DNA from: Pseudomonadota bacterium
GTDB lineage: Bacteria; Pseudomonadota; Alphaproteobacteria; Sphingomonadales; Sphingomonadaceae
Assembly: GCA_023390675.1 (NCBI GenBank)
Contig: JAEWCK010000004.1
Span: forward strand, 1-22,304
Reading direction: 5' to 3'
DNA: 22,304 bases
The position numbers and the translations under genes are program-made. Positions within the stretch are counted from its first letter, which is position 1; each line of letters starts with the position of its first letter. The notes beneath the pieces are model-generated. The model was not told the origin of the DNA, did not search any database, and worked only from the letters and a program-made list of their open reading frames with translations. Shown here piece by piece: positions 14,093 through 21,926 of this stretch.

Positions 14093-15916
14093 TCAGGCAG
14101 TCTTGAAATACGTCGTCGAACGTTCGGTATCGACGTTGAAATAGGGGATGAAGACGAGGTTGCGGTCGCCGACCCTCACCCGATACGCCTGATCCTGCCC
14201 CGGCATCGGCTCGAGCGCGCCCGGCAGCGCGATGGCCTGCTGATCGATGCCGTCCCAGGGGTTGATCCCGACATACATCACCGCGCCGCGCATCACCGCG
14301 GCGAGATCGGGGTTCTTGTCGTCGATCGGCAGCGTGCGGAGCGGCTGCGGGATGACGAGCTCGACCGTGTCGCCGGCCTTCCACATCCGCTTGACCACGG
14401 CGAGCTCGCCGGGCGTCGCGGGCTGCGCCGCGCCATTGACCTTGAGCGTCGCGCCCTTGGTCCAGGCGGGGATGCGCAGCTTCATCGCGAAGCGGCCATT
14501 ACCAGCCTTGCGCACCTTGAGCCGGATCACGTCCTCGGCCGGATAGTCGGTTTCCTGCACCACTTCGACCGCGCCACCCGGACGATCCCAGGTGACTTCG
14601 GACGGCGCATACATGTTGACCAGCAGGCTGTCGTCGTCGTGGAAATAGAGGTTGAGGACATAGTCGGCGACGCCCTGCACGAGGGTGCCCGAGCAGCACG
14701 GCCATTTCTGGTGGTAATAGCGCTTCTCGCCGGCCGGGCCGTAATCCGAATAATAAGGATAGCCGCCGTCGCTGTCGGGCAGGCGCGTGGCGAGCATGGT
14801 GTTGTAGAGCGTCCGCTCGAGCCCGTCGCCATATTGCGCTGCGCCGGTGAAGCGGACGAGATAGCGCGCGAGCTTCAGGTCCGCGAAGGCGCCGCAGGGC
14901 GTCTCGAAATGCGCCTTCGAGCTCTTGAGGCTGGCGGCGAGCTTGCCCTCATGGAGGTGGACGAACTGCTCCTCGGGGCCCCAGCCGCCAGAGGCGAATC
15001 GCTGCGGCTTCATGAACTCCCAGGCGTTCTCGAGCGCCTTGCGATACTTGGCGTCGCCGAGGTGGAGATAGGCCTGCGCGCCCGAGCTCAGCGCGATCGT
15101 GTGGCTGTACGCATGCTTCTCGGGAAGCACGTCCTGCCCGGCCGCGAGCGGATCGAACCATTCCTTGTCGAGCAGATAATGGACCGCCATCTCGCGATAC
15201 TTGTCGTCGCCGGTGATGTCGGCGACGTGGAACAGGTTCTCCGAGAGGACATAGGTCTCGTCATAAGGCGGGTTCACCTTGCCGATGCGATCACGCGAGA
15301 CCGGCGAGATGTAGGGGCGGCACTTCTCGATGATGATCGGCAGCAGCGTCTTCGCCTGCTCGACGCCCGAAAGCCGGTACGCGTCGATCATGCCGACGAC
15401 GTACTTGTCCATCACATAGGCGGCCCACTGCTCCTGCGCCTTGGGGCCGGCATAGGGATTGCTCGCCTTGACGAAGGCCTCGCCGAAGCCCTGGACGAGC
15501 GCTGCGACCTTGGCATGAATGTCCTTGTCGCCGGTCGCGGCGCCGAGGCGCGCGAGGCCCGAGATATACTGGCCGATGGTGAGCCCCGGGACGAAGCCGT
15601 CGCGATCGTACCAGCCGCCCATGTCGCGGCCCGGTGCGGGGAGGCCGGCATTCTCGCGGAAGACCTTGAGCATGCGATCGTTGTCGAGCGCGAGATAATG
15701 CGACTGGATGTGATCGTAGTGCTGCTTGATGCGCCCGCCGGTGAGCTTGACCTTGCCATAGGCGAATTCGTGCACCGCTTCCTTGCCCGCCAGCACCGCC
15801 GCATAAGCCGCGTGGGCGAGCGACGAGGCGCCGGCGATCGCCGTGCCGGCAGTCGCGCAGATGCCGCAATGGATAAGCGAACGACGCGACAGCGCCGTAT
15901 CGGTCAAGCCTTTCAT
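14093..15916 (-). CDS. GH127-type beta-L-arabinofuranosidase (DUF1680), Tat-exported
   Basis: The protein has 607 residues. The ATG at 15916 is preferred over an in-frame GTG at 15943 because GAGGA lies 8 bases upstream and the N-terminus then reads as a twin-arginine leader (SRRSLI at 10-15, hydrophobic core, cleavage near AHA at 34-36). The body is an (alpha/alpha)6 barrel of the DUF1680 group followed by beta domains. The Cys407-Cys408 pair in WPCCSG fits the nucleophile and zinc ligand of GH127 enzymes. The first half of the zinc site is Glu338-x-x-Cys341 (FETPCG), one residue wider than the Glu-x-Cys I know from characterised members. The family removes beta-L-arabinofuranose, and related families remove other arabinofuranosides. 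It leads the SDR-RLP-kinase operon, linking extracellular or periplasmic hydrolysis with cytoplasmic catabolism. Confidence 0.88.
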   Translation of the reverse strand: MKGLTDTALSRRSLIHCGICATAGTAIAGASSLAHAAYAAVLAGKEAVHEFAYGKVKLTGGRIKQHYDHIQSHYLALDNDRMLKVFRENAGLPAPGRDMGGWYDRDGFVPGLTIGQYISGLARLGAATGDKDIHAKVAALVQGFGEAFVKASNPYAGPKAQEQWAAYVMDKYVVGMIDAYRLSGVEQAKTLLPIIIEKCRPYISPVSRDRIGKVNPPYDETYVLSENLFHVADITGDDKYREMAVHYLLDKEWFDPLAAGQDVLPEKHAYSHTIALSSGAQAYLHLGDAKYRKALENAWEFMKPQRFASGGWGPEEQFVHLHEGKLAASLKSSKAHFETPCGAFADLKLARYLVRFTGAAQYGDGLERTLYNTMLATRLPDSDGGYPYYSDYGPAGEKRYYHQKWPCCSGTLVQGVADYVLNLYFHDDDSLLVNMYAPSEVTWDRPGGAVEVVQETDYPAEDVIRLKVRKAGNGRFAMKLRIPAWTKGATLKVNGAAQPATPGELAVVKRMWKAGDTVELVIPQPLRTLPIDDKNPDLAAVMRGAVMYVGINPWDGIDQQAIALPGALEPMPGQDQAYRVRVGDRNLVFIPYFNVDTERSTTYFKTA

Positions 15917-15924
15917 CAAAATCG

Positions 15925-15929
15925 TCCTC
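15925..15929 (-). promoter_or_regulatory. Ribosome binding site of the GH127 gene
   Basis: The minus strand reads GAGGA, 8 bases before the ATG at 15916. It decides the start of the GH127 protein against the in-frame GTG at 15943, which would place this site inside the coding sequence. Confidence 0.65.
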
Positions 15930-16003
15930 GTCCCTCGATCCACGCTTCGGTGGCTGCTCCGTATCCGTCCTAGGGATATGATAATACGAAAGCAATCGAA
16001 AGG

Positions 16004-16018
16004 CGATTCGAAGAATCG
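16004..16018. promoter_or_regulatory. Candidate operator, 15-base dyad CGATTC-GAA-GAATCG
   Basis: Perfect 6-base arms flank a 3-base centre. The dyad lies over the predicted -35 position of the GH127 operon promoter and about 40 bases downstream of the GntR stop codon. A repressor bound here would block transcription. The GntR/FCD protein next door is the natural candidate, but a LacI-type or other regulator encoded elsewhere would fit equally well. Confidence 0.4.
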
Positions 16019-16021
16019 ACA

Positions 16022-16053
16022 AATGGCTTTACGCTGCGATTCCGCAAGCCATT
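16022..16053. repeat. 8-base inverted repeat (AATGGCTT ... AAGCCATT), operator pair or weak terminator
   Basis: The arms at 16022-16029 and 16046-16053 are perfect inverted copies separated by 16 bases. An inner TGCG/CGCA pair (16035-16038 and 16043-16046) could extend a hairpin. It begins 4 bases after the GntR stop in the direction of transcription. As a terminator it lacks a good U run (only TGTCGATT follows). As a protein site its centre is about 64 bases upstream of the predicted GH127 start point. Confidence 0.4.
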
Positions 16054-16057
16054 GGAT

Positions 16058-16798
16058 TCAATCGTTATCGTCGAGCGCGCGCTCGATTCGCGACAGGCCG
16101 TGACCGATGATGTCGTGCATCGCCTTCGCCGCCTTGTCGCCCTTGCGCGCTTCGATCGCATCGACGATCCGGGCGTGCCCCTGCACGCTGGCTTCGTGCA
16201 CGTCGCCCTCCTGCGCGGGCGAGCTCATCCGGAACGAGGCGAGCAACGCAGTCTCGATCACCGCGGCAAGCGAGCGCATCAGCACGTTGCCCGAGGCCTG
16301 GCCCACCGCCTTGTGGAATTCGAGATCGGCTTCGGCGAAGTCGCCGGCGCTGCCGGTCGCGGCGGCCATGCGCTCGACGCAGCGGCGCATCGCGGCGATG
16401 TCCTCGCGCGTCGCATGCTCGGCGGCCGAGCGCGCCGCGGCGGGCTCGATCGCGACGCGGATCGCGGCGAGATCGCGGACGAAGGCGAGATCGAATCCCT
16501 GCGCCGCCTTCCAGGCGAGCACGTCGGCGTCGAAGAAATTCCAATGCGCGCTGTCGAGCACGGTGGTGCCGACGCGGGTGCGCGATACGATCAGCCCCTT
16601 GGCGGTCAGCGTCTTGAACGCCTCGCGCAGCACGGTGCGCGACACGCCGAAGCGCGCGAGTATTTCGGCCTCCGAAGGCAGCTTCGCGCCGGGCGGATAG
16701 ACGCCGGCGAGGATCTCGCCGCCCAGGGCACGCGCTACCTGATCGTGGCTCGAAAGCGTCGCATCGGTAAAGCGGCTGAAATTGGCGCGGGGCAACAT
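16058..16798 (-). CDS. GntR-family transcriptional regulator, FadR/FCD subfamily
   Basis: The protein has 246 residues. A winged helix-turn-helix occupies residues 15-83, with the GntR signature KLPSEAEILARFGVSRTVLREA. An all-helical FCD ligand domain follows (about 103-240), in which Asp158, His162, His208 and His228 or His233 can form the metal site that binds carboxylated ligands. The ATG at 16798 is chosen because GGAG lies 9 bases upstream and the protein then begins shortly before the DNA-binding domain; a longer frame to 16906 would overlap the upstream reductase. FCD regulators usually sense sugar acids or other organic acids and repress catabolic operons until the ligand is present. 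Position between the GH106-reductase genes and the GH127-RLP operon suggests it controls both and possibly itself, with a sugar-acid intermediate as inducer. Confidence 0.93.
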   Translation of the reverse strand: MLPRANFSRFTDATLSSHDQVARALGGEILAGVYPPGAKLPSEAEILARFGVSRTVLREAFKTLTAKGLIVSRTRVGTTVLDSAHWNFFDADVLAWKAAQGFDLAFVRDLAAIRVAIEPAAARSAAEHATREDIAAMRRCVERMAAATGSAGDFAEADLEFHKAVGQASGNVLMRSLAAVIETALLASFRMSSPAQEGDVHEASVQGHARIVDAIEARKGDKAAKAMHDIIGHGLSRIERALDDND

Positions 16799-16824
16799 GT
16801 CCTTATTCTCCACCGATCGCCGCA

Positions 16825-16842
16825 GCCGACCAATATGTCGGC
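16825..16842. promoter_or_regulatory. Candidate operator, 18-base dyad upstream of the GntR gene
   Basis: GCCGAC-CAATAT-GTCGGC has perfect 6-base arms and lies 27 bases before the GntR start, in the 62-base gap after the reductase stop. An overlapping second inverted repeat, AATAT (16832-16836) and ATATT (16846-16850), uses part of the same bases. A site here fits autoregulation. A small RNA hairpin between two co-transcribed genes is the alternative; no U run follows, so it is unlikely to be a terminator. Confidence 0.45.
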
Positions 16843-16860
16843 GTAATATTCTCCGGGTTC

Positions 16861-17880
16861 TTAGCCAAGAGCTTCCTCCGCGGCGCGATCGGCGGCGTTG
16901 CGCCAATGCCAGTGCGGGTAGATTTCGGGCGGCGCGGTCAGCGCGTCGAGCCGCGCGACGATTTCGGGCGGCAGGGTCACGTCGATGGCAGCAAGATTAT
17001 CTGCGAGCTGCCCGGGTTTCGACGCCCCGAGAATAACGCTGTCGACCGGTTTGGCGAGCAGCCAGGCGAGCGACACCTGCGCGACGCTGACGCCCAGTTC
17101 CGCGGAGATCGCGCGGAGATCGTCGAGCAGCGCGTAGCCGGCTTCGCGATCGAAGGGCATGTAGCCGATCGCGGCCAGCCGATCGCCGTCCGCCAAGGGC
17201 TTGTCGCGATCGTACTTGCCCGAAAGGAAGCCGCCCGCGAGCGGACTCCATGCCGTGATACCGGTGCCGTAGCGCTGGCGGAGCGGCATCAGGTCGCGCT
17301 CTATGTCGCGGCCGAGCAGCGAATAATACATCTGGCCGTGGGTGAACGGCGCCCAGCCGTTCGCCTTTTGCAGTTCGAGCGCGGCGGCGACCTTCCATGC
17401 CGACCAGTTGGAGAAGCCGAGGTATCGCGCCTTGCCTGCGCGCACCACGGCGTCGAGCGCTTCGAGCGTTTCCTCGAGCGGCGTGTGCGGGTCCTCGTTG
17501 TGCGCGATATAGACGTCGATCCACTCGGTGCCGAGGCGCCGCAGGCTCTGGTCGACCGCCCATTCGATATGCCGCTTGTTGAGCCCGGCCTGGACGAGCG
17601 GCTTGCCCATGCGGTGCCAGACCTTGGTGGCGATCACCACCGCGTCGCGGCGGGAGGCCAGCGCCTGTCCCAGCACTTCCTCCGACTGGCCGTCCGCATA
17701 GACATCGGCAGTGTCGAAGAAGTTGACCCCCGCCTCGAGCGCCTGCCCAACCAGCGCGTCGGCATCGGCACCCCGCACCTTGGCGATTCCGGACATCGGA
17801 TGGCCGCGGGTGAGCGTCAGCGCGCCGAAGGCGAGGCGCGAGACGATCAGGCCGGTATTGCCGAGCCGATTGTACTTCAC
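16861..17880 (-). CDS. Aldo/keto reductase
   Basis: The protein has 339 residues forming an NAD(P)-dependent (beta/alpha)8 barrel. The catalytic tetrad is visible as Asp56 and Tyr61 (FFDTADVYADG), Lys86 (IATKVWH) and His127 (YIAHNED). LGFSNWSAWK and the C-terminal ILGASKPGQLADN cofactor-binding motif are also typical. The start is a GTG that shares four bases with the GH106 stop (GTGA) and has AGGAGG 10 bases upstream; longer frames run through GH106 coding sequence. The overlap indicates translational coupling to the rhamnosidase. Family members reduce or oxidise aldoses, ketoses and keto acids. A role in reducing or oxidising a sugar released by GH106, or apiose, is plausible but not shown. 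Confidence 0.92.
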   Translation of the reverse strand: MKYNRLGNTGLIVSRLAFGALTLTRGHPMSGIAKVRGADADALVGQALEAGVNFFDTADVYADGQSEEVLGQALASRRDAVVIATKVWHRMGKPLVQAGLNKRHIEWAVDQSLRRLGTEWIDVYIAHNEDPHTPLEETLEALDAVVRAGKARYLGFSNWSAWKVAAALELQKANGWAPFTHGQMYYSLLGRDIERDLMPLRQRYGTGITAWSPLAGGFLSGKYDRDKPLADGDRLAAIGYMPFDREAGYALLDDLRAISAELGVSVAQVSLAWLLAKPVDSVILGASKPGQLADNLAAIDVTLPPEIVARLDALTAPPEIYPHWHWRNAADRAAEEALG

Positions 17881-20800
17881 TTGGTCGCGACCTCCTGCGC
17901 GAAGACGAGCCGCACCGGGCCGAGCAACCCCGAATCGAGCAGCGGCTCGTCGGGCGCGTAGAAGGTCCAGGTGCTGAAGGTCACGCGGCCACCCGCGGGC
18001 TTGGGCTTGCCGGCCTTGTACCAATCGGGCAGCGCAGTGATCTTGCGCGCCATCACCGGCTTCTTCTTGCCGTCCGCGCCGACATGCTCGCCGATCGCCC
18101 AATTGGCGTCGACATAGTCGCCTTCCTCGGGCAGCGCGGCGTCGGCGATCATCCGGTTCGCCCAGAGATTGGTGACCGCGAGCGAGACGCTGTTCGCCCC
18201 GGCATGGACGACGTCGGTAACGTCGACGCGGTAGGGCTCCTTCCACGTGACGCCGAGATCCTTGCCGTTGACCGCAACTCCGGCGAGCACTTCGACGCGG
18301 CCGAGATCGAGATAGACACGGCGCCCCTTGCCGAGCGCGGCAGCAGGAACCTGGATCGTGCGCTGATAGGTGGCGGTGCCCGAGAAATGGCGGATGCCGT
18401 CATCCGCGTTGTGGCTGAGCGATTCGAGCCGAGGCAGCGTCACGCTATCGGGGGCGCCGCGGCCGGGCTGGAAATGCACCGTCCAAGGCCCGGTAACGGT
18501 GATCGGAGCGGGCACCCTGGCGGTGAACGCGCCGCCGTTATCGAGCGTATAGCGCCCGCTCGTCCACGCCAGGCCGCGCAGACCGCCATGCTCACCGCGC
18601 TCGAGCGCGACCGGCGTCGTGGCGATCGGCATGGGTGGAGGGCCGTCCGCGGCTTCGGCGGCAATCTCGGCTGCACTCAGCGCGCGCGGCACGGTCTTGA
18701 GCGGAGTGGAATTGCCTTCGAAGAAATAAGTGACTCCGCTCGGCGACGGCGCGTCGCTGCCGCCCGCGAAGACGCGTCGCCCACTCTTGAGGCCAGTGCG
18801 ATCGAGCTTGCCGTTTAAATAGAGGCTCGGCGTGCCGTGATCGTAGACGAGTGCCACGTGCGTCCAGCCCGAGATCGGGGTGCGGCTGACGAGCACCGCG
18901 GGGACGCTGTCGGGGCTCACGCGCTCGATCACCATCGCCCCGTTGCGCCCAAGCGCGAGCCCCGCGACCGCGCTATCCTCGCCGTGCATGTCGCGGCCCG
19001 AGCGGGCGTTGATCAGATAGTTCTTGCCGGTCTCGTTGATCCGCCCCTCGGCCTTCTCGTCGGGCATCACGCGCAGGTCGATGTCCGGCTTGGCCCAGAG
19101 CGAGAGCGTGAAGCTGTCGGCCGGGGCTTCGCTGCGCGACAGGGGCTGCGGGTCCATCGCGGACACGCGCTTGCCGTCGCGCGCGATCCACGCGACGCGC
19201 CGCGCGCCCGCGTCGGGCGCGAGCATCACGAAAGTCGATCCGGCGGGCGAAAGGTCGAAGGTCACGCGCGTCACTTCGTCGTTTGTCGCGAACAATGCGG
19301 GGCGCGAGACGGCGCCGGTCTCCGCATCCCACAATTCGGGCGCGGCATCGGCGACGCGGAAGGTGCAGGTCACGGTCTCGGCGCGGCGCTGGCGGTTGGC
19401 GACGAAATACAGGTCGCGCGTCGCCAGCTTGCGGTGGAGCCACACCGTCTGGCCGTCGGGCGACTGGGTGCGGCAATGCGCGTCGGGGGCGATGTCGAGC
19501 GCAGTCACGGCGTCGCTGACGCTGCCCGCGGGGAAAACCATCCCCGCGCCTACCTTGTGCGGCGCGGCGCCGCCGCCCCACAGCGCCTCGGTCGCGGAAC
19601 GGAAATCGTCCTCGCCGCTCATCGTCATCGAATGGACCGGCCGGGGGCCGAGGATCGCCGCGCCCTGCTCGACCAGCGAATGCAGCTTCGCGGCGAGCGC
19701 GGGCGTCATGCTCGAAAGTGTCGCGGGGAGCACGAGCAGGCGATATTCGGCGCCGTTCGGCAGCACGATCCGCCCGTTCTTCACACTGGCGCGCGTCAGC
19801 AGCACCTCGGCATTGACGAGGTCGTAATTATAGTCGGGCGGTACCTGCGGATCGAAATATTGCCCGATCTTCGGATTGGCGTCCGGCGAGACGTCGGGGC
19901 GGACATATTCGGCCTGGTACGGCGTCTCCTCGCCGGTGAAGTACAGGATGTCGGCGACGTAATGGCCCTGCCGGAGCAGATACTGACTGCGCGCGAGGTA
20001 CTGCATCCACGGCTTGGCCTGCGCGAACCAGGTGTTCGAACGCTCGAGATTGATCCCCCACGGGCCCATCGTCATCCCCGGCACCGCGTTCGGATCGGGC
20101 TGGTGCGCATAGCGGTGGAAGACGACGTGGTTGAGCCCCTGCGCGAACATCTGGTCGCCGAGCGTCTTCATCGAATAGGGATAGTCCTGCCAGCGGCTGG
20201 TCTCGGCCTCGCCGGTGAAGCTCTCCGCGGCGACCACCTGTTTCCCGTAAACATGCGCGGCGGACGAGACCATCTTGATCGTGCGATTGTCGGTCCACGG
20301 CGTGCGCGTCCAGAATTCGCTGGTCGGCACCTGCGTGCGCCCCGCGATCTGCAGCGAATCGAACGGCCCCGGACCATAGCCCTCGGCATAGAATTTGAGC
20401 CCGATCGCATTGGCGCGGGCCTGCATCCGGCCATAATAATTGTCGGCCATCAGCCCCGCGAGCGTGTGGCGGAAATCGAACAGGAAGCGTTCGGACTTGT
20501 CGAGATCGCCGACGATCCGCCCGGTCAGCGCGGGGAGCCAGGCAGTGATCGGATAGCCCGCGCGCGCCTCGAAGAACTCGGGAAGGCGCGCGGTCCAGTT
20601 CTGCAGCCCGGCCTCGTAGCTGTCGATGATCAGCATGCCGAACGACTTGCCGAGATACTTGCCCGAAGCGGCGGCGAGCCGCCCGACGCTGCTCTCGAAC
20701 TGGAAATCGACTGCGTCGGGATCGAACTTGTCGACTTCGAGCCCACGCCCCGAATCCGATGCCGCGACGTTCAGATGCGCGGTGGTGGTGTGGCCGAAGC

Positions 20801-21926
20801 GCAGCACGGTCCAGCGGCCCGCCGGCGGGCTCCAGCGCAGCGTGCCGGTGCCGTCGAGCTTGCTCGTCAGGTCGATCACCTGCGCCGGATCGATCGCGTC
20901 GCCGGCGCGCAGATCGCTCGGGTGCGGCTCGACCGCGGGCGCCATGCGGAACATATGCTCGCCCTTCACCTCCCAGCCGTCGATCCGCGGCGTGGCGTAG
21001 AACAAGGCCTCGGCGAGCCGAAGCTTGCCTTTGGGCGTGATGCGGAAATGACGCGCCGTGACGGGCGCGAAATTGATCGAGCCGGGCGCCTCGATCCCGC
21101 GCTCGTGCTGCGCGAGCGCCGTGAGCTGGCCGACCTTCGTCCACGTCTTGCCGTCGTCCGAGGATTCGATCGTGGCGGTGAACGGGCCCGACTCGGCGTC
21201 GCTGTAGAGCGTCACCGATTGCGCGGTGAACGGCGCCTTCATCGAGACGACCAACGGCGCGGCCGGGCTGATCTCGACCGTGCTGTGCAAGTCGCGATCG
21301 GTGAGCGTGGCCGGAGCGACGTCGCCCGCGGCGCGCATCGAGGCGACCGCGTCGCGATAGACGCTCTCGTCGCCCGCGCTCGCGGGGAAAGCGAGCACCG
21401 CGGCATCGCGGTAGTAATCGAGCTTCGTGTAGGGCTGCGGCAGCTTGACCGTCAGCGGCTTGCCGCCCGCGACGGTGGTCTCGGTCCAGACGATCTGCTG
21501 CATCGAGCGATCGGGGGTGATCCACGGCCCGCCCGAGGACGACCAGCCCGGGGCATTGTGCAGCCCCACCTCGATGCCGAGCTCGTCGGCCTTGGCCATC
21601 ATGTGCGTCATCAGCGCGAGCCATTCGGGGCTGCCGTAATCGACCGGACCCTTGGGCACGTCGCTGCTGCCGTCGAACATCAGCACGCCGCCGATCCCGA
21701 CGTCGCGCATCGCAGTCAGATCCGAATCGAGCCCGGCCGCGGTCACATTGCCGTTCATCCAGTGGTAGAAGGTGCCGGGACGGTCGTCGGGCGGCGGATT
21801 GCGGAACGCCTCGGGCGTGGGATCGCCGGGCGCCGCGGCCTCCTGCCGCCGGGCGTCCTGCGCGGAAGCTCCGGCCGCCGGCAACACCAGCGCGCACCCC
21901 GCCAGCCAATGTCCGATGCGTCGCAT
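17877..21926 (-). CDS. GH106 alpha-L-rhamnosidase with LamG-like insertion, secreted
   Basis: The protein has 1349 residues, longer than a typical GH106 of about 1100. The N-terminus is a signal peptide (MRRIGHW, hydrophobic core, cleavage after ASA before Gln). An LAGC that resembles a lipobox comes too early in the core to be convincing. The catalytic barrel has the family landmarks FYHWMNGNVT and HNAPGWSSSGGPW. Glu515 (YAEGYG) and Glu568/Glu572 (AAESFTGE) are candidate catalytic residues. About residues 930-1095 form a concanavalin/LamG-like module (LSLWAKPDI, WTHVALVYD, SLYLNGKL) placed before the C-terminal beta-sandwich (1095-1349, with YLDLGRVEVLAGVAVNG). GH106 enzymes cleave alpha-L-rhamnosyl linkages, including those in rhamnogalacturonan II. 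AGGAG precedes the ATG at 21926. It is the first gene before the reductase and GntR regulator. Confidence 0.95.
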   Translation of the reverse strand: MRRIGHWLAGCALVLPAAGASAQDARRQEAAAPGDPTPEAFRNPPPDDRPGTFYHWMNGNVTAAGLDSDLTAMRDVGIGGVLMFDGSSDVPKGPVDYGSPEWLALMTHMMAKADELGIEVGLHNAPGWSSSGGPWITPDRSMQQIVWTETTVAGGKPLTVKLPQPYTKLDYYRDAAVLAFPASAGDESVYRDAVASMRAAGDVAPATLTDRDLHSTVEISPAAPLVVSMKAPFTAQSVTLYSDAESGPFTATIESSDDGKTWTKVGQLTALAQHERGIEAPGSINFAPVTARHFRITPKGKLRLAEALFYATPRIDGWEVKGEHMFRMAPAVEPHPSDLRAGDAIDPAQVIDLTSKLDGTGTLRWSPPAGRWTVLRFGHTTTAHLNVAASDSGRGLEVDKFDPDAVDFQFESSVGRLAAASGKYLGKSFGMLIIDSYEAGLQNWTARLPEFFEARAGYPITAWLPALTGRIVGDLDKSERFLFDFRHTLAGLMADNYYGRMQARANAIGLKFYAEGYGPGPFDSLQIAGRTQVPTSEFWTRTPWTDNRTIKMVSSAAHVYGKQVVAAESFTGEAETSRWQDYPYSMKTLGDQMFAQGLNHVVFHRYAHQPDPNAVPGMTMGPWGINLERSNTWFAQAKPWMQYLARSQYLLRQGHYVADILYFTGEETPYQAEYVRPDVSPDANPKIGQYFDPQVPPDYNYDLVNAEVLLTRASVKNGRIVLPNGAEYRLLVLPATLSSMTPALAAKLHSLVEQGAAILGPRPVHSMTMSGEDDFRSATEALWGGGAAPHKVGAGMVFPAGSVSDAVTALDIAPDAHCRTQSPDGQTVWLHRKLATRDLYFVANRQRRAETVTCTFRVADAAPELWDAETGAVSRPALFATNDEVTRVTFDLSPAGSTFVMLAPDAGARRVAWIARDGKRVSAMDPQPLSRSEAPADSFTLSLWAKPDIDLRVMPDEKAEGRINETGKNYLINARSGRDMHGEDSAVAGLALGRNGAMVIERVSPDSVPAVLVSRTPISGWTHVALVYDHGTPSLYLNGKLDRTGLKSGRRVFAGGSDAPSPSGVTYFFEGNSTPLKTVPRALSAAEIAAEAADGPPPMPIATTPVALERGEHGGLRGLAWTSGRYTLDNGGAFTARVPAPITVTGPWTVHFQPGRGAPDSVTLPRLESLSHNADDGIRHFSGTATYQRTIQVPAAALGKGRRVYLDLGRVEVLAGVAVNGKDLGVTWKEPYRVDVTDVVHAGANSVSLAVTNLWANRMIADAALPEEGDYVDANWAIGEHVGADGKKKPVMARKITALPDWYKAGKPKPAGGRVTFSTWTFYAPDEPLLDSGLLGPVRLVFAQEVATK
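17891..17896 (-). promoter_or_regulatory. Ribosome binding site supporting the GTG start of the aldo/keto reductase
   Basis: AGGAGG on the minus strand lies inside the last codons of GH106, 10 bases before the GTG at 17880. It decides the non-ATG start and gives the protein the expected N-terminus KYNRLGNTGL. Confidence 0.6.

Larger units (their letters stand above)
15917..16057 (-). promoter_or_regulatory. Promoter/operator region of the GH127-SDR-RLP-kinase operon
   Basis: This 141-base AT-richer gap separates the GntR stop from the GH127 start and is the only sizeable gap in the minus-strand series. On the minus strand a TATTAT box (plus coordinates 15981-15986) can serve as -10, with a poor -35 (GAATCG) 17 bases upstream, giving a start near 15974 and a leader of about 58 bases. 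The weak -35 overlaps a 15-base dyad, and a longer inverted repeat lies just upstream. This suggests a regulated promoter, but all of it is pattern reading by eye. Confidence 0.45.

Noticed and set aside
12166..14106. 646-residue plus-strand frame opposite RLP and SDR
   Set aside because: Antisense shadow; RLP and SDR motifs are intact on the minus strand.
15917..15943. GTG start of GH127 at 15943
   Set aside because: It would put the ribosome site inside the gene and lengthen the n-region of the Tat leader without reason.
16022..16053. Strong rho-independent terminator for the GntR gene
   Set aside because: The inverted repeat is real, but the 16-base loop and absent U run make a strong terminator unlikely, so it is listed only as a repeat with several possible roles.
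21894..21926. Lipoprotein signal in GH106 (LAGC at residues 8-11)
   Set aside because: The hydrophobic stretch before the cysteine is too short; a type I cleavage after ASA at residue 22 fits better.
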